Below are positions 32,441 to 44,900 of a DNA stretch of 64,000 nucleotides, piece by piece (positions within the stretch are counted from its first letter, which is position 1; each line of letters begins with the position of its first letter). Made by a program: the position numbers and the translations under genes. Origin of the DNA: Nectonema munidae (lineage: Eukaryota; Nematomorpha; Nectonematoida; Nectonematidae). The stretch is from NCBI GenBank assembly GCA_030549495.1, contig JAUIRK010000099.1, forward strand, positions 620,001-684,000, given 5' to 3'. A model generated the notes under the pieces. The model was not told the origin of the DNA and searched no databases. It saw only the letters and a list, made by a program, of their open reading frames with translations.

Positions 32441-33041
32441 CAGGGATGCGGAGTCGTAGAGAGTCGGAGATTTTATCTAGTATGAGTAGGAGTCGGATTT
32501 TTATTTTTGAAAACAAGGAATCGGAGTTGAAGTTTCTTTTTCCGACTCCGACTCGGAAAATTCATTTGATTCAACTTCAAAATGTTTTCAAACAACTTTT
32601 GTTTGTTTTTTAACTTATTCACTGTTTTGATGTAATGTAATGAGCACAATAACAAAAACTTGCTAGTTGCTAGCAATGGCATAAATGATGCTAAGTTTTC
32701 TTACCAAATGTTGATGTAATGAAAAATCCTTTACCAAGTGTTGATGATGTAATGAAAAATCCTTCACCAAGTGTTGAGCATACATTTACACAAGTTCGTC
32801 ATTTAATTCAATCTTATATTTCTTGAATTGTTTTGGCATTCATTTTTTCGTGAAAATTTCCGCTCTTTCGATTTTTCTTTGAATATTCTTTGTATTTCTG
32901 TGTGTATAAGTGTTAAACTAAAGTGTTAAGGAGTCGAAGTTAAGGGAGGTATCATAAAAGGAATTGGAGTCGAAGTCAGAGTCAGCATTCAAAAATTTAG
33001 GGGCGGAGTCGGACCTTATATTATTCGACTTCGCAGCCCTG
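32441..33041. mobile_element. hAT-type MITE with GAGTCGGAGTCG interior
   Basis: Left end CAGGGATGCGGAGTCG and right end, reversed, CAGGGCTGCGAAGTCG form the inverted repeat. Flanks TTAACAAT and TTAATAAC fit a diverged 8-bp duplication. The subterminal DNA repeats GAGTCGGA-type units on both sides (inverted). At 32702-32780, about three copies of ACCAAGTGTTGATG-TAATGAAAAATCC lie in tandem. No transposase frame. Confidence 0.65.
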
Positions 33042-33187
33042 TTAATAACCCATTGTAAGGTAAAAAAAATACAAAACTTATCGAATTCACGCCATTTTTT
33101 TAAAAATAATCTAGAGGATTGCTTTATCCGAAGCGTAAATAAAAGACACGAAAGTGAGCAGCTCATGTGTTTCTTCTTTTTATTTTA

Positions 33188-33320
33188 GCGTGAGTATGGT
33201 TGGTTAGATGCTGGATTTGATAACTCAAGGTCTTGGGTTCGATCCTACATCAAGCTTACTTTCCTCATAGTTCAATACAAGAGGCGCAATACAAGATGAA
33301 AACACCCTACGGTACCATTA
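33188..33320 (+). mobile_element. tRNA-derived SINE
   Basis: GCGTGAGTATGGTTGGTTAG (A-box region), then CTTGGGTTCGATCCTAC (B box GGTTCGATCC), then the family body CTCATAGTTCAATACAAG, GCGCAATACAAGATGAAAAC and ACCCTACGGTACC. It ends in an ATT-rich tail (33321-33350). Same family as 49589-49731. Confidence 0.75.
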
Positions 33321-33612
33321 CCATTATTATTTTTATTTTTTCTATTATTATTTACGTTATATAAAATAAAAATACGTGTAAACAAAAAATGGAAGAATAC
33401 AAGAAAAGTGAAATTTATAATGCGACAAAAATATTTGAATAAATGTAATATAGCGTTAATAAGAAAAAAATATGTATTATTTTTAAAGTCTACCCCATTT
33501 CTAAAATTTGATCCATCGGTTAGTCTCTGGGGACAAATTATGCTACTACTGTTCTGTGGAATAGAAAATAGCCCTTGACTTATATTTTCAATATTAACGA
33601 AATATCTTTAAC

Positions 33613-34156
33613 ACTCATCAGGCAAACATGGGTCTATCAGACCCGAGGAACTTTAAAAATGAAGATTTTTTTGTCATAAATTATATATATACATATAGTT
33701 TTGAAACTTTTAAAATGCTTCATTCTATTTGTATTTAAATCATTCAAAAAATATTTTTGTCAAAGTTATTATTTTTTTTTCGGCAACGACCTAAAAACTT
33801 TAAGCTTTACGTTGCAGGTAAACATGGGTCTAATAGATCCAATAAGCAGTGAGCACTCACAAAAACATATTATTTGTGTGAAATGTAGTAAAAATAAATA
33901 AATAAATTTAATATTTTTACAATTAAATAATAGTAAGTGTTTGTTCACTATTGAACTTTGAAAAGTTTCAAACAAATAAAGAAAACCTTTTTTTGTGGCG
34001 CGTCTTTTCACCTAAAAACACATTCAAAAAACAACTAAAAACTAGGTTATTTGTAGTTTTATTTAATAGTTTTTTTTCTTTTTTATATATATTTTATCAT
34101 GAACATAATATTTTAGTATGTAATGTGCTAATTCTTGCTTTAGGCTTTACTAACTT
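33613..34156. mobile_element. piggyBac-like terminal segment 2
   Basis: CACTCATCAGGCAAACATGG, followed by the hairpin GGGTCTATCAGACCC, resembles the end at 31776. A second, partial copy (GGTAAACATGGGTCTAATAG) occurs near 33820. The segment includes the GCGTCTTTTCACCTAAAAAC block shared with segment 1 and ends at TTAA (34157-34160), where a Y-family copy begins. Confidence 0.45.
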
Positions 34157-34160
34157 TTAA

Positions 34161-36169
34161 CCCTATTAGTGACGGCCTATTTATATTTCCTCAGTGACGG
34201 GGAGGAGGGGGTATTTTAGCCCCCCCCCCCTCGGTTTTTCTTGAATGATTGCTAATATTTACAAAATTATCGCGTGAACCTACTAAATGATTGATAGTGA
34301 ATCTGATCGTGACATTTATTTTTTTATAAAAATCAATCAAACTTGTCAAAAAGTGATGGATATTTGACAGCTTAACTACAAAAAAAACTTTTAGTTTAAA
34401 TGGGTATACAAAATTTTTTACACATATATACCCATTTTCAAGTGTGCTGAACACGATGGTCATGTTTATTTTTTTAAAAAATCAATCAAACCTGACAAAA
34501 AATTGATTGATATATGACAGCTCAACTGAAAAAAAAGATAATTTTAGATTTAGTGCTTATACAAAGTTTTTTTACACATATAAACCCATTTTCATGTATG
34601 CTGAATACGATAGTCACGTTTATTTAAAAAAAATGATTCAAACCTATCAAAAAAATGATTGATATATGACAGCCCAACTGAAAAAATTAACTCTTTTATA
34701 AAAAGTTTTTTTTTTAACATTTTTGACTTTTTAAAATCGTGGTATGTTTGCGGTCAGATATATTCTACTGATTTTTGAACGATTTGTTTTCATGATATTC
34801 TCCAAAGATTATATTCAAATTTTTAGTCATTTCATAAATGAATTTATTTCCTTTTGAAGTTTAGATTTTATTTGGAATCTATAATAAAACAAATTTTTCC
34901 AGTATCAAAATTTCCAATGAGGCACGAATACTTATTTTGATAATCATCATTATACTATAAAATTGATTCATATATATTTATGTTTAAAATTTTTTTTTTC
35001 ATTTTTAGACTATAGAATGAAAATTACGCTGTGAATTATTTCCAACTGGAGTTTGCATGATTACATCATGTTTTTTAAATATTATGTACAATTTTTTCGA
35101 ATTTTTTCAAACTTTGAATATTTCATTTATATGTGCATACAGATATGCAAAATTTGGTAAGTTTCTATTTCGGAGGAATGAAGTTATAACTTCTAAAACT
35201 TTCTTACATTTGTATATATAAAGTAGGCTCCCTCTTCTTCTGAAAATGCCATCCAAGTTTTGCCAAGGTAACGAAAAAGAAGATAGATAAAGGTAATGAT
35301 TTTTCATTTTAGAGAAACGATACGACAACCAAATGTTTTGATATAAAAAACAATCTAATTTTTATAATAAATAAATTTTGTCAACTTTATCATCTTCGTT
35401 CATTTGTATATTGTTTGATTATACGCATAAAACTTTCTCAAAATGGTCAAACACGAAACTTATTTAAATTGACCGATTCAACTTGTTTCGAGATATTGTA
35501 GAGTGAATGGTATAAACGAACTGTCTTTCTCCTTCAAATAAAATGATGCGCATCAAAATATGTCTTTACAGAGTCCTTGTTTTGTATTTAATTAATTTCA
35601 TTAAAAAAAATCACCTCATTGAATTCGGTATAAAATCATGTTTTTAGTTCTATATCATTTTCAGTTATATTTTATTTTTATGCAATTTTGTTTTGCCTAC
35701 TTATAATTCAATTTGTTCTGTGACAAAATAAATTACATATATAACTACGTATAACTATTTAATCAAAGTCCTTTATTTCAGTTGAAGTGTTATATGTCAA
35801 TCATTTTTTGACAGGTATGATTAATTTTTATAAAAAATAAACATCACTTTTAGATTCAGCCTACTTGAAAATAGGTAGATATGTGTAAAACACCTGATTT
35901 GCAAATTTGATTCACGCTTACAAGTATTTTCAAATTCTAAATCCAAAAACAATCTATAATTGGAATTGGCATTGTTGATTTGTTACAAAAATGTGTATAT
36001 TTCATGTAAAATTTGAATGAATATTCTCGCAAATTTTATTTTTGAGAAAATTTTTTAGAAGTGAACCACAAATTTATTTTACACTTATAGGTCATTTTGA
36101 ATCAAAATGCAAAAACAATCTATAAATTTTTATCCCCTAATTTGCTGACATATATTTCGGGAATCAGAT
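34161..36169 (-). repeat. Partial Y-family copy
   Basis: It starts at TTAA with CCCTATTAGTGACGGCC, then has the C/G run, the TGAACCTACTAAATGATTG block and two to three reversed copies of module A (34260-34700). After ~1 kb of unassigned AT-rich DNA comes one forward A copy (35785-35895) and B-like sequence (35900-36150). The far end is not recognisable; the piggyBac transposase copy begins where it fades. Confidence 0.5.
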
Positions 36170-37003
36170 AATAAAAAGTTCTAGAATCATTGATGTGATA
36201 CAATTTGATACCCCATTTACCGGGCTTGCTATGTTCATAAATCTTTATCGGACACCCCCCTCTAAACTTAACCAGTTGCTCATCAACAGTTACAAAGTTT
36301 TTAGGTGTCCAATACCTAAAAAATTACTTTCAGTATTTTTAAAAAATATTAAAATTAAAATTACTTATGGAAGACATTGTAGAAGTGGTCATTCAATAAG
36401 CGAACTGCCATTATTTTATCGATATTTTGATTTCTTTCTCGTGGAACATCAAACCTCAAAAATCTGATAATAAGCTTAAGATCATTTTTACTCATAACCG
36501 CTTTCATAATGTGTGCTCTTTGACTGCTGTATAAGGTATCAAATGGGATTGTTTGATCACCATCAATTCCAAGCATATAAAGAATAGAAATATAGCCAAG
36601 AATTTTTTCCACGTTAAAGTTATTGTAGAAAGATTTTACTTCATTCGGAACATTTTCAGTATTTTTCATGTATTCTTCCAAGTTTTTTTTTTCTAAAAAC
36701 AAAAACTTGACGAATAAATTTTTGAGGTAAAAATAACTTCCAGATAAATAAAGGATTTGTAACATGCTTTGCAGCGCCTTTGGGACCATCAGGAACACTT
36801 GAAATATTTCTAATATTTATATTTCTTGGCCTTCCACTTCTTGTTGGGACGTCAAAAGTATAGAACGTAGAGTCAGGTGCAATAATATCAATATCATTTA
36901 TGTCACTCGGATCATGATTACTTGAAGATGAAGAAGTTAGATCGGTTGAAAAAGAAAATGAAGACTCTTCATTTGTACTTTCTTCAAAATGAGAACTTTC
37001 CAT
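36170..37003 (-). pseudogene. piggyBac transposase copy 1, 5' two-thirds
   Basis: From 37003 leftward: an acidic Ser-rich N-terminus (SSSNHDPSDINDIDIIAPDS), then RNINIRNISSVPDGPKG. After a frame change come EKILGYISILYMLGIDGDQT, SQRAHIMKAVMSKNDLKLI, IRFLRFDVPRERNQNIDKIM and LLNDHFYNVFHK. A GTAATT...TTTTAG gap of about 60 bp may be a small intron or a frame loss. Then RYWTPKNFVTVDEQLVKFRG and KIYEHSKPGKWGIKLY follow, with the first catalytic Asp in VDEQ. The later Asp blocks and Cys-rich tail are absent, so the copy is broken. Same subfamily as the copy at 52.4-54.1 kb. Confidence 0.8.
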
Positions 37004-37439
37004 CTTGTAAGAAGAGGAGGAAACATTTCTAGCAATAGCGTAATAGAAGAGATATGAAATACTCTATAGTTATAAAACGTATTATGTGAATGCCTCATCT
37101 TTATACATGGCACATCTATGATATAATATGTATCTGAGTACATGCACACAAAATCTTTTCATCTTTATATAGAGATAGATTCTGGTTTTCTTTAATATTT
37201 TTCCTGTATATATAATATATGAGCATATGGTAAGAAATATGCGAGTGAAGAGTGTCAAATGACGGCTGAGCTACGAAAAATTTATTCCATTCTAAAGAGA
37301 TCGAAAGAATGGTATGATTTGCCTATTTTCGTTTCATCTCATGGCGATGCAGATAAAGAACAATGTAAAAAAGAATAAAAGAACGCTCTCTTGTTAGAAA
37401 AATAAACTGATTATTTTATACTCGCAAGATATAAATATA

Positions 37440-37700
37440 TGTAGAAATGTAATGGCCTCTCAGGCCTTATACGACCATGCAAGGGAGAAAAATCATTACA
37501 AAATTTACCATGTTCACTTATTATTAGTTTTTTTTATATTCAACATACTTTTTTTGTTTATTCTGAAAAGTTGTTTTATACTAATAATAATTTGAGATTT
37601 TCAAGATCTTCTTTTTCAGTCATTTCAAGGATTGTCCATAAAATTTATGAAGTAAAAAATGTAATGGCTTCTCAGGCCCTATACGACCATGTGAGGGATA
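37440..37700. mobile_element. Two direct copies of a piggyBac-like end
   Basis: ATGTAATGGCCTCTCAGGCC with ATACGACCATGCAAGGGA (37446-37485) recurs at 37659-37698 as ATGTAATGGCTTCTCAGGCC with ATACGACCATGTGAGGGATA. Each contains a GGCCTnnnAGGCC-type hairpin and ends in AGGGA, a layout like the CATGGGTCTATCAGACCC ends at 33.6 kb. They may be right ends of the piggyBac copy at 36.2-37.0 kb, but no clean TTAA follows. Confidence 0.4.
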
Positions 37701-37729
37701 ACGCTATATGTAATAAGACGTAAAAGGCC

Positions 37730-39840
37730 TCCATCAACTAAATGTTATTTTACAAATTTAGCTGAACGATATCCGTTCAAACTTCGTGATTGTGATATTT
37801 TCATGATAGTTAAATGACACTTATGACAATTAAAAAATGTCAATATTTTTCCACTAAATTTTATAACCTAATGTTGATTATTAGATACTCCCTTAACCTA
37901 CAAAATTGGTTGAATTATATCCCGTCAAATTTCGTGACTTTTCCTAAAATCTCTAGATTTATCTTTTGATACCATTTTTATTGTAGTTGAATGACACTCT
38001 CATGTCAAAAAATATCGATTTATATTATATACTCCTTTGAAAATTAACAATTATATACAATTTTGAACGCATAACACTTTATATATTTCTATGGCTACTT
38101 TTTAGAAAATGTCAATCAAAATTTAGATTCATGAGATATATATCTAATAAACTTTTCCATCAAATTTTACATAAAATATATGTAAATGGGCTATTATCAA
38201 ATTTGCAGTTTACTCCTAAAAATTATCTCAAAATGTTCATTCAAATTTTACATGAAATATATATTTTTATACCAAATCAACCATGCTAGTTATATTTCTG
38301 TCCTCAGATTTCGCTTTTTGAGGTTTTAGAATATGTCTGTGTCAATTAACCATGATAGTTTCATTTCTCGCAGTGGCGTAGCCAAAAAATGGAAGTTGGG
38401 GGCATGCAAGGAATTTAGGGGGCATGCAAGGAATTTAGGGGGCATGCAAGGAAATAAAATTATTTGGGAGGGGGGGCAGAAAAGGTATTTGAGGGGGGGG
38501 GGGCACTGCCCCCCTTGCCCCCCCTTTGGCTACGCCACTGTTTCTGGGCTAAGTTTTCACTTTTAAAGTTTAAAAATATTTGCAATGGATTCAGTTTTCG
38601 TATTAAGGTTTTGAAAATATCTGAAAGCTTCAATCAAAATCGCAGTTTAGGTTTAAAGACTGTCTTCAAATTATTTTCAAAATTTCAAATAAAATATATC
38701 TTTTTATCCTAAATCGGCTATGTTTATTATATTTCGGTACTCCGTTTTAGCTAACACGGTTTAAAAATATTTGGAAGTGCCAATTAAATTAGTAATGAAA
38801 GCCTGAAAATCATTTCTGTAAATTTTTTTCAAAAGCATTATTTATTGGTTATATAGTAAAATTATAATTTTTTTGTATAATTTGTCTTATAATACTTCCT
38901 TCAATCATGTTGAGTATGAAATATTTATTTAAAAAAACAAAACGTATTATAAAATCTTTTGAAAGGAATTTATTGAAAAAATCAAGGTAGAACAAGAAGT
39001 ACACAAAATGCTAAAGCCGCTCACAGTTTATCTTACAGGGTTGGAGTTTGAAGATTAGTATGCGCCAAGGAAGCAACCTGAAAACTATTTGAAAAGAGAT
39101 CGTGTGATATGTGCTTCAAAAATATTTTGACCGTGAAAAAGAAATATTTAAATCCATAACTTATCAGCTAATATTACAATATTATTATTTCACTAAATGG
39201 GTAGGAAATCAAAAAATTCTCAGTAGGTTAGAGTTATCAAAACTGGCGCAGACACCAAGATGTGAAGATTTAGACACATCGAGATAATTTTAAATTTAAA
39301 TTGAATCTCTCTATCTTTTTCTTTTTCATGAAAGAGAGAATCTTTTAGATGAAGGTGGACAACTTTTTGAAATTGAACAATGAACATCACGAATGATTCC
39401 ATCATAAAAAAACATTTGAACTAGAATTGGTTGACATATATTCAGGCTGAATATCCTTTCATATCACCTGATAATAAAATATAGGATACTGATGCTTTGA
39501 GAGCAGAAAAAATTTTTTCGACCATAGATTGCAGAAAATAAATTTCTAAATATAAAGAGCTAACAAGTAAGGATCCTCATAGAATGAATAGTAAAATGAC
39601 ATAATATAAGAAATGATATAGAGACTACAGGCGATAACGAATTTGTAGCCAAAATGATGGGGTCCTATCGACATACCTAATTTACTGACAAATGAAATTT
39701 AAATAAATTAAGAAAATGATTACCAGAGAAATACTGTAATTAGAATATATTTTGAAGTTTATATATTTGACATTGATTGACAGGTTTAATTTATTTTTTG
39801 ACACTTTTAGTTGGCTTTCATAAAAAATGAACGTAACAAC
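37730..39840 (+). repeat. Y-family copy interrupted by a hAT MITE
   Basis: It is collinear with 29495-31700. The end-1-proximal block (GAATTATATCCCGTCAAATT, CTTTTCCTAAAATC) comes first, then module B (38100-38850), module C (39440-39780) and the beginning of A (39790). A hAT MITE sits at 38371-38540. Terminal CCCTATTAGTG sequences are not found at this copy. Confidence 0.55.
38371..38540. mobile_element. hAT-type MITE (second CAGTGGCGTAGCC copy)
   Basis: A 170-bp element with ends CAGTGGCGTAGCC and GGCTACGCCACTG. GGGGGCATGCAAGGAATTTA is repeated three times near the left end and G/C runs fill the right half. Flanks TTTCTCG / TTTCTGG suggest a diverged target duplication. Same family as 7923-8091, in opposite orientation. 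Confidence 0.8.
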
Positions 39841-40184
39841 TAAATTAAAATGGATAAAATATATATGCTTGAATTTCTTAAATATGTAAATAATCCATTA
39901 CCTTTGATCAAAAACTATAAAAAGAATATAGATTAAACTTTGAAATTTTTATCGAACATAACATGCATGTAAAATAGAAATTAGCAAATAAAAATTACAT
40001 TTTTATTTTTTTTAGCAATTTTAGGTCTAATTATAAAATGTCTTAAAATTTTCACGGTAAAATTATATATTTTTTTTATTAATCCTTTCTATATTAGTTA
40101 TCATTTCAAAAATTATAAAACAGGAACTTTGAGAGTCAGTGTGACACCGCTTTACCAAGAAATAAAACTTTTCTTTATATATTA

Positions 40185-40624
40185 CAGGGGCGGATCTAGA
40201 AATTGGCATTAGGAGGGGGGGGGGGGGGATTTTACTAAACTAGAGCTCAAATTTCAAGCATATAAATTTAAGCTTTATCAAAATTTTTAAAACAAAAAGA
40301 AGAATACGAGCATTAAAACGATCCTCTTGTGTGATCATGAAGTGAATTGATGTGGTAAAACTTGATGTGTTAAATTTACAAAAAAAATTGGATAATAATA
40401 AGTGTCACACTTAACTACGATTGAAACATAAAAAACTTTCTAGGGCTTCTCACTTTAGAGAAGATTGAATCTAAAAAACGAGTTGCAGAAATCATCATAA
40501 TATTTGAGTTCTACGAAAAGAATTAGATCAAGAAAAATTTTTAATTGATTGCATCATACTTTTTAATTTTTAAAATTAAAATTTTTAATTGATTGCGGTT
40601 CCGCCCCCTTTAAATCCGCCGGTG
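40185..40624. mobile_element. hAT-type MITE (CAGGGGCGGATCTAGAAA end)
   Basis: The left end is CAGGGGCGGATCTAGAAA and the right, reversed, CACCGGCGGATTTAAAGG. A G run (40206-40218) lies just inside the left end and CCGCCCCC just inside the right, as in the other hAT MITEs of the window. AT-rich flanks do not allow a sure target duplication. No coding frame. Confidence 0.6.
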
Positions 40625-40658
40625 TATTATATCATAGTTTAATTTTAATTATAATCTA

Positions 40659-41660
40659 TAGTCAAGCCTGTCTATGGTGGCCATCGAAGGCAAACGATAA
40701 AAGTCGCCACTATTGACAGGTGGCCATAATAGACAGGTCAACGAATTTCAAAGCTTGTATTGCATAATAGCATAAATATTCTAACTATTTCTATAAAACA
40801 GTTAACAAAGTTGCTTGTGCAGCATATCACAATTTACTTCATTTTATTTTTTCTTTTAAATTAATCATGGGACTGAAGATTTTTCATTTGTGAGATTCAG
40901 TTACGATTGTACCAACGCATTACCGACACTACGACAGGGACGCATCTCACTTGGTGTGATGTTGGTTCTAAAAAGAGTCGTTTGGTAACTGTTGGCCCTA
41001 AAAAAAGGCCATTGTGTTTTGAGAAAGGACTAATGTCATACCTTCTAGAAGAAATCGAACATCGTGGTCTGCCTGGCCTCCGTCTCTGATATTATCTCTG
41101 GATCGTATCTTCTAAGTCAGCGCTCCTCTTTAGTATTTTGGTGAAGGTTTTGCTGATTGCAAATTCTCGTATATCAGCAATGCTTGTACTGACATCTACA
41201 AGAGTCTTGTGTTGTTGAGCATAATCATGACGACTTCAAATTGATTGCTATGCGGGCTCCTTTTCTCCCAGACTGTTAGCATACAACATGAGAGTGATAC
41301 GCTCTTTTGAGCGCTTTTCACCGGGAAATTCTGTCCCTTTTTATTGGAGGGTGGAGTCAGCAGATGCCTTGAAGAAAAGCCCACTTTCATCCATGTAGGA
41401 AATGTCACGGAGATCCGCACGCAGTTCCGGCAATCTTGCTGTTTCTTCTTCAGTATGTTTAGGCTTCTCCACGATGCAACGGACCCTTAACTTGTCTTTG
41501 TCCTGCATCTTAATCACTTTTATCTTCTTTCTAACGAGAATCGATAGCTACTTCCTAGAGATTTTACAATGTTGGGAGTCATCTGAGAGTTGTGAAATTC
41601 GAAGAAAATTTAAAAGCAAGATGTCTGTTGCTGAGTTGAATATGTAATTTGTGGAGTAGT
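40659..41660 (-). mobile_element. Tigger/pogo-type element with DDE transposase remains
   Basis: After TA (40659-40660) the left end reads GTCAAGCCTGTCTATGGTGG. An internal repeat CTATTGACAGGTGGCCATAA and AATAGACAGGT makes a terminus of the kind used by Tigger elements. On the minus strand, ADLRDISYMDESGLFFKASA and EFPGEKRSKERITLMLYANS (then LGEKEPA) match the pogo/CENP-B DDE domain (DETGLFYK..., KKSKERLTVLLCAN). Stops and a frame change show it is dead. The HTH domains and the right terminal repeat were not recognised. GC is clearly higher than in neighbouring DNA. Confidence 0.65.
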
Positions 41661-42540
41661 TTGTAGACAATAGCTGCTTCTTGCCCATATAAGCACATTA
41701 CTGGATAAAGAGAGAATGTAACTCAACTGTATAATTTCGGTTTCATATCAAAACTCATGACCACGAGTGATGTCTTTCGCTTTTTTCATCTTTGTACTAA
41801 TCGCATAATCAATATGATTTTTTAATGGCCGCAGACCTCTATTTAAAAGGTCTATGGTACAGTAATTTTGTGCTGGGGATATTTCAGTATCCCCTAGGGT
41901 AGGTTTGATGGTATATATATATATCAACTAATGGCAAGGAGAGAAAAACAAAAATCTTTCCCTGCCATTGGTTGTTTTTATTAACTTTGGAGGAAATGAA
42001 TTGTCCATATATATCATTTTTACTTTAAGTTCGTCCTTTTCCAATTTATGTTCTTTTTTGCAAATTGGGTTTTTTATTGTTTAAAGTCTGTTTTCAGTTT
42101 GGTTATAAAGTTTTTTAGAAATTATAGCAAATTTTCATCTAAAAATGAAGTTTGGAACTAATATTTATTCAAATTAACTTGAAATTAATTTCAAATTAGT
42201 TTTACTTCAAACGAATTAACTGATTAATGTTTTAATTTGAAATATTCAGGTTCAAATCTTAAAAAAAAAGAAATGCTACTCTGTGTAAACAAAAATAGAA
42301 GCTTTCAAAAATGTCAATTTTTAAGTCTTTTAATCAAAAGGGTAAACGAAAAAACTGATTGAAGTCTAAAAACTTGCACACATTTGAACAAATAATCAAA
42401 TATTTGTTCACACATAGTGTATTTATGGTTCGCTTAAACGTGAATATATAAACTGTGCTCACACGGTAAAAATTCATTGTTTTTATCCGCGTTTTGAAAT
42501 ATAAAATCTTAATTTTTGTTTTTGTAAAACTTTCCGTTCC

Positions 42541-43227
42541 ATGCCTTCAAAAGCTTCTTTAGAAATAAAGTCTGAGTTGATTAAATTAGCAAAAAATCAA
42601 AATTAATACCCGAGCCCTGCAAAGCTACTTAAACTGAATTATTCTACGTCTACAAAAAACATCGAGGAGACCAAAAAACTTGTGTATTCAGAATATTTAG
42701 TTGAATCTAATCCTTTATATACTTTAGAAGAAAAATTTCCACTTAAAATTTCAACAAGTTCTATTCACTAAAGATATTGATCATGTGAGCAGAGATCCCA
42801 TTATATTGAAAGGAAAGGATTATGCTAGTATTCATGGACGAAACGCGACATTAGTTCTGGCAATAAACTGCTTCAAAATTGTGCATTATGAAATAATTTC
42901 AAATGGAAGTTGTACCACTCAGAAACTTCATAATTTTGTTGAAAATTTGATGAATAAAATGAAATCAGGTGGAGCAATACAAAATGGAGCTTAAAAGAAT
43001 TCACAAATCTTTTAAATTCTCAATACGATTATGTTTTAAAATATCTAAATGTGTTTTCAAAAATTAAATCAAAAGTAAAAAAGTTACTGATATCTGAAAA
43101 TAATGTGTCTATTCCTGATTTAATTTTGGAAGGTATGGACTCAATTTCAGCTTTGGATTGTTCTAATTTTTATCGTTTTAAGCTCGACAACGTAATTAAT
43201 GTTATAAATAAAATATATTATAACTAG
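42541..43227 (+). pseudogene. Tc1/mariner-like (IS630/DDE_3) transposase remnant
   Basis: The first part reads MPSKASLEIKSELIKLAKNQ and, after a stop, EEKFPLKISTSSIH, a helix-turn-helix-like stretch. The core HGRNATLVLAINCFKIVHYE then continues through SCTTQKLHNFVENLMNKM. This corresponds to the DDE_3 region between the first two catalytic acids. After a further break, YDYVLKYLNVFSKIKSKVKK matches the YSPxLNPIExxWSxIK block. At least three breaks; no inverted ends assigned. Confidence 0.6.
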
Positions 43228-44394
43228 ATAATTCTCAAAAGTTAACTTATACTCTAATAAAAAAATTTTGCAACTACTTTTTCATTAAGAAAATCATTTT
43301 TTAAAGTCAATGTTATTCATTTTTACTTTTAAACAAATTCCATTTTTAGTCTCCTTACATTTCTCTTACCAAGTTTGCTAGCCTGATTTATCTTCTATTT
43401 TCAATATGGATAGCTGGAGCCAAGCAGTTCCAAAGAACATTTTCTGCCATCCAATTGATACTACATCTTTGTAAATTAATGTTCTTTTATCAGGTGTGAT
43501 TATCCTTGTTCAATCTTATACTATTCTACTGTTATATTAATACATATTATATATTTTGTGTTATCAATGTGTGTATGCAAAACAAAATTCTTCACCTGCT
43601 TAAAAAACTATTGAAAAAATCAAGCCCAAATTTCGTATCAACTTTTTTTATTTCCAATTTTGAACGATATCTTGATTTACCTCTATTGAACGCGGGACTG
43701 GGAGGGAATGTATATTTGAGTGTGAACTCCGACGTGTTATTTGAAATGATTGTTCAATCAATAATTGTTATTTCTTGCCTTTCTCATAGGTGGGATCACT
43801 GAGTACTTTTAAAATTTAGAATATTTCTGTTTTTAGGCCAGTACTGACCTTAGCACATATGGATTTCTGTTAAAAATGAGATATTAAATGTACATTCTGA
43901 TTTGGATAGAAATTTTTTCGAACTGCTTTGTCTCCTGTAGGCACTTGCCTACGTATACCTCACTTTATGGGGTTTTTTTTGCAAAAATTCTGCTATATAT
44001 TCAATTATCCTAGCAAAATAATTAAGAAAATTGATTTGTGTCTTTGAATTCTTTTCAATGTCGTGGTATCAAGGAAAAACTGGACAGAAACGAATCTAAC
44101 ATTTAGAGGGGTTAGAACTAATATAGTGTTTTTTGCCAGATTTTTAAAAAAATGAATGAATAATTTTCATAAAGGAATTTGGAAGCTGCAATATTATAAG
44201 TGATTTAAGCCTGAAGTCAATTTTCGTAACTTCTAAAATATGGTTTCCCAGACCTCTTTTCAAAATAAGTCAAATCAGCGGCCGTGCTCATAAGTTATAA
44301 CATTTTTACTTTTCAAGTTTGTTTCACATATTCACTTTTTTCTTTACATAAATAAATTCTTCTCATGCGGTATTTTACGGCGTCTGACGCTCTA
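43228..44394. other. No gene recognised
   Basis: AT-rich DNA with short unassignable frames (for example 43506-43802). No repeat module, transposon end or RNA gene seen. It includes a G-run-free but GC-normal patch around 43680-43740. Confidence 0.3.
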
Positions 44395-44900
44395 TTAGAT
44401 ATTCAATAAAACGCTTTGGAAAATATTGAACGTTTTTCTTACCCACCTGTTTTTATTATAAGTTTGATTTCCCTTGGAATCAATCAACCCTTTTGTTTGT
44501 AGGAACTTTAAATCTTTTCTGGTTTTTGTAATAAACTTGTGAGATTTAATTAATTTTTCTTCATATTCTTCTGGCATTTTAGTTCTAGATCATACAAGTA
44601 ACTCATATTTTCATAAACCTTAGCGAACTTTTGAAATAAAATAAGTCAGCCTCTTGCACAAACTTTCCAGCCTCAAAAATGATCTTTTTTTGTTGAAACG
44701 GCCACAGCACTATTTCCATCTGCAACGATCCAATCAAAATCTTTTTTTCAAGTTCTCTTGTAAAATCACATTTAATTTTTATCCATTCTAGGACAGTGCT
44801 TTCGGTAGGCGGTTCCCTAAAGTAATAAGCAGCTGTTTGATTTTTTGTTCTTCTAGCTTTTAAAAGAGAGCTGTATAAAATGGGGCTTTCTGTTTCAAAA
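44395..44900 (-). pseudogene. pogo-like transposase N-terminal fragment
   Basis: On the minus strand, TAAYYFREPPTESTVLEWIK is a helix-turn-helix (AARxFxVxESTVRxW). Further on, MPEEYEEKLIKSHKFITKTR matches the stretch before the catalytic domain of pogo/Fot-type transposases (LPExxEEKLxxFxxFV). The catalytic DDE domain is not seen downstream. At 45230-45270, AAGTGGTCGTTATAATGCG may be part of a pogo-type terminal repeat. Confidence 0.5.

Noticed and set aside
33235-33250. Possible functional tRNA gene at GGTTCGATCC
   Set aside because: No cloverleaf pairing; the same sequence recurs as a SINE with a shared 3' body.
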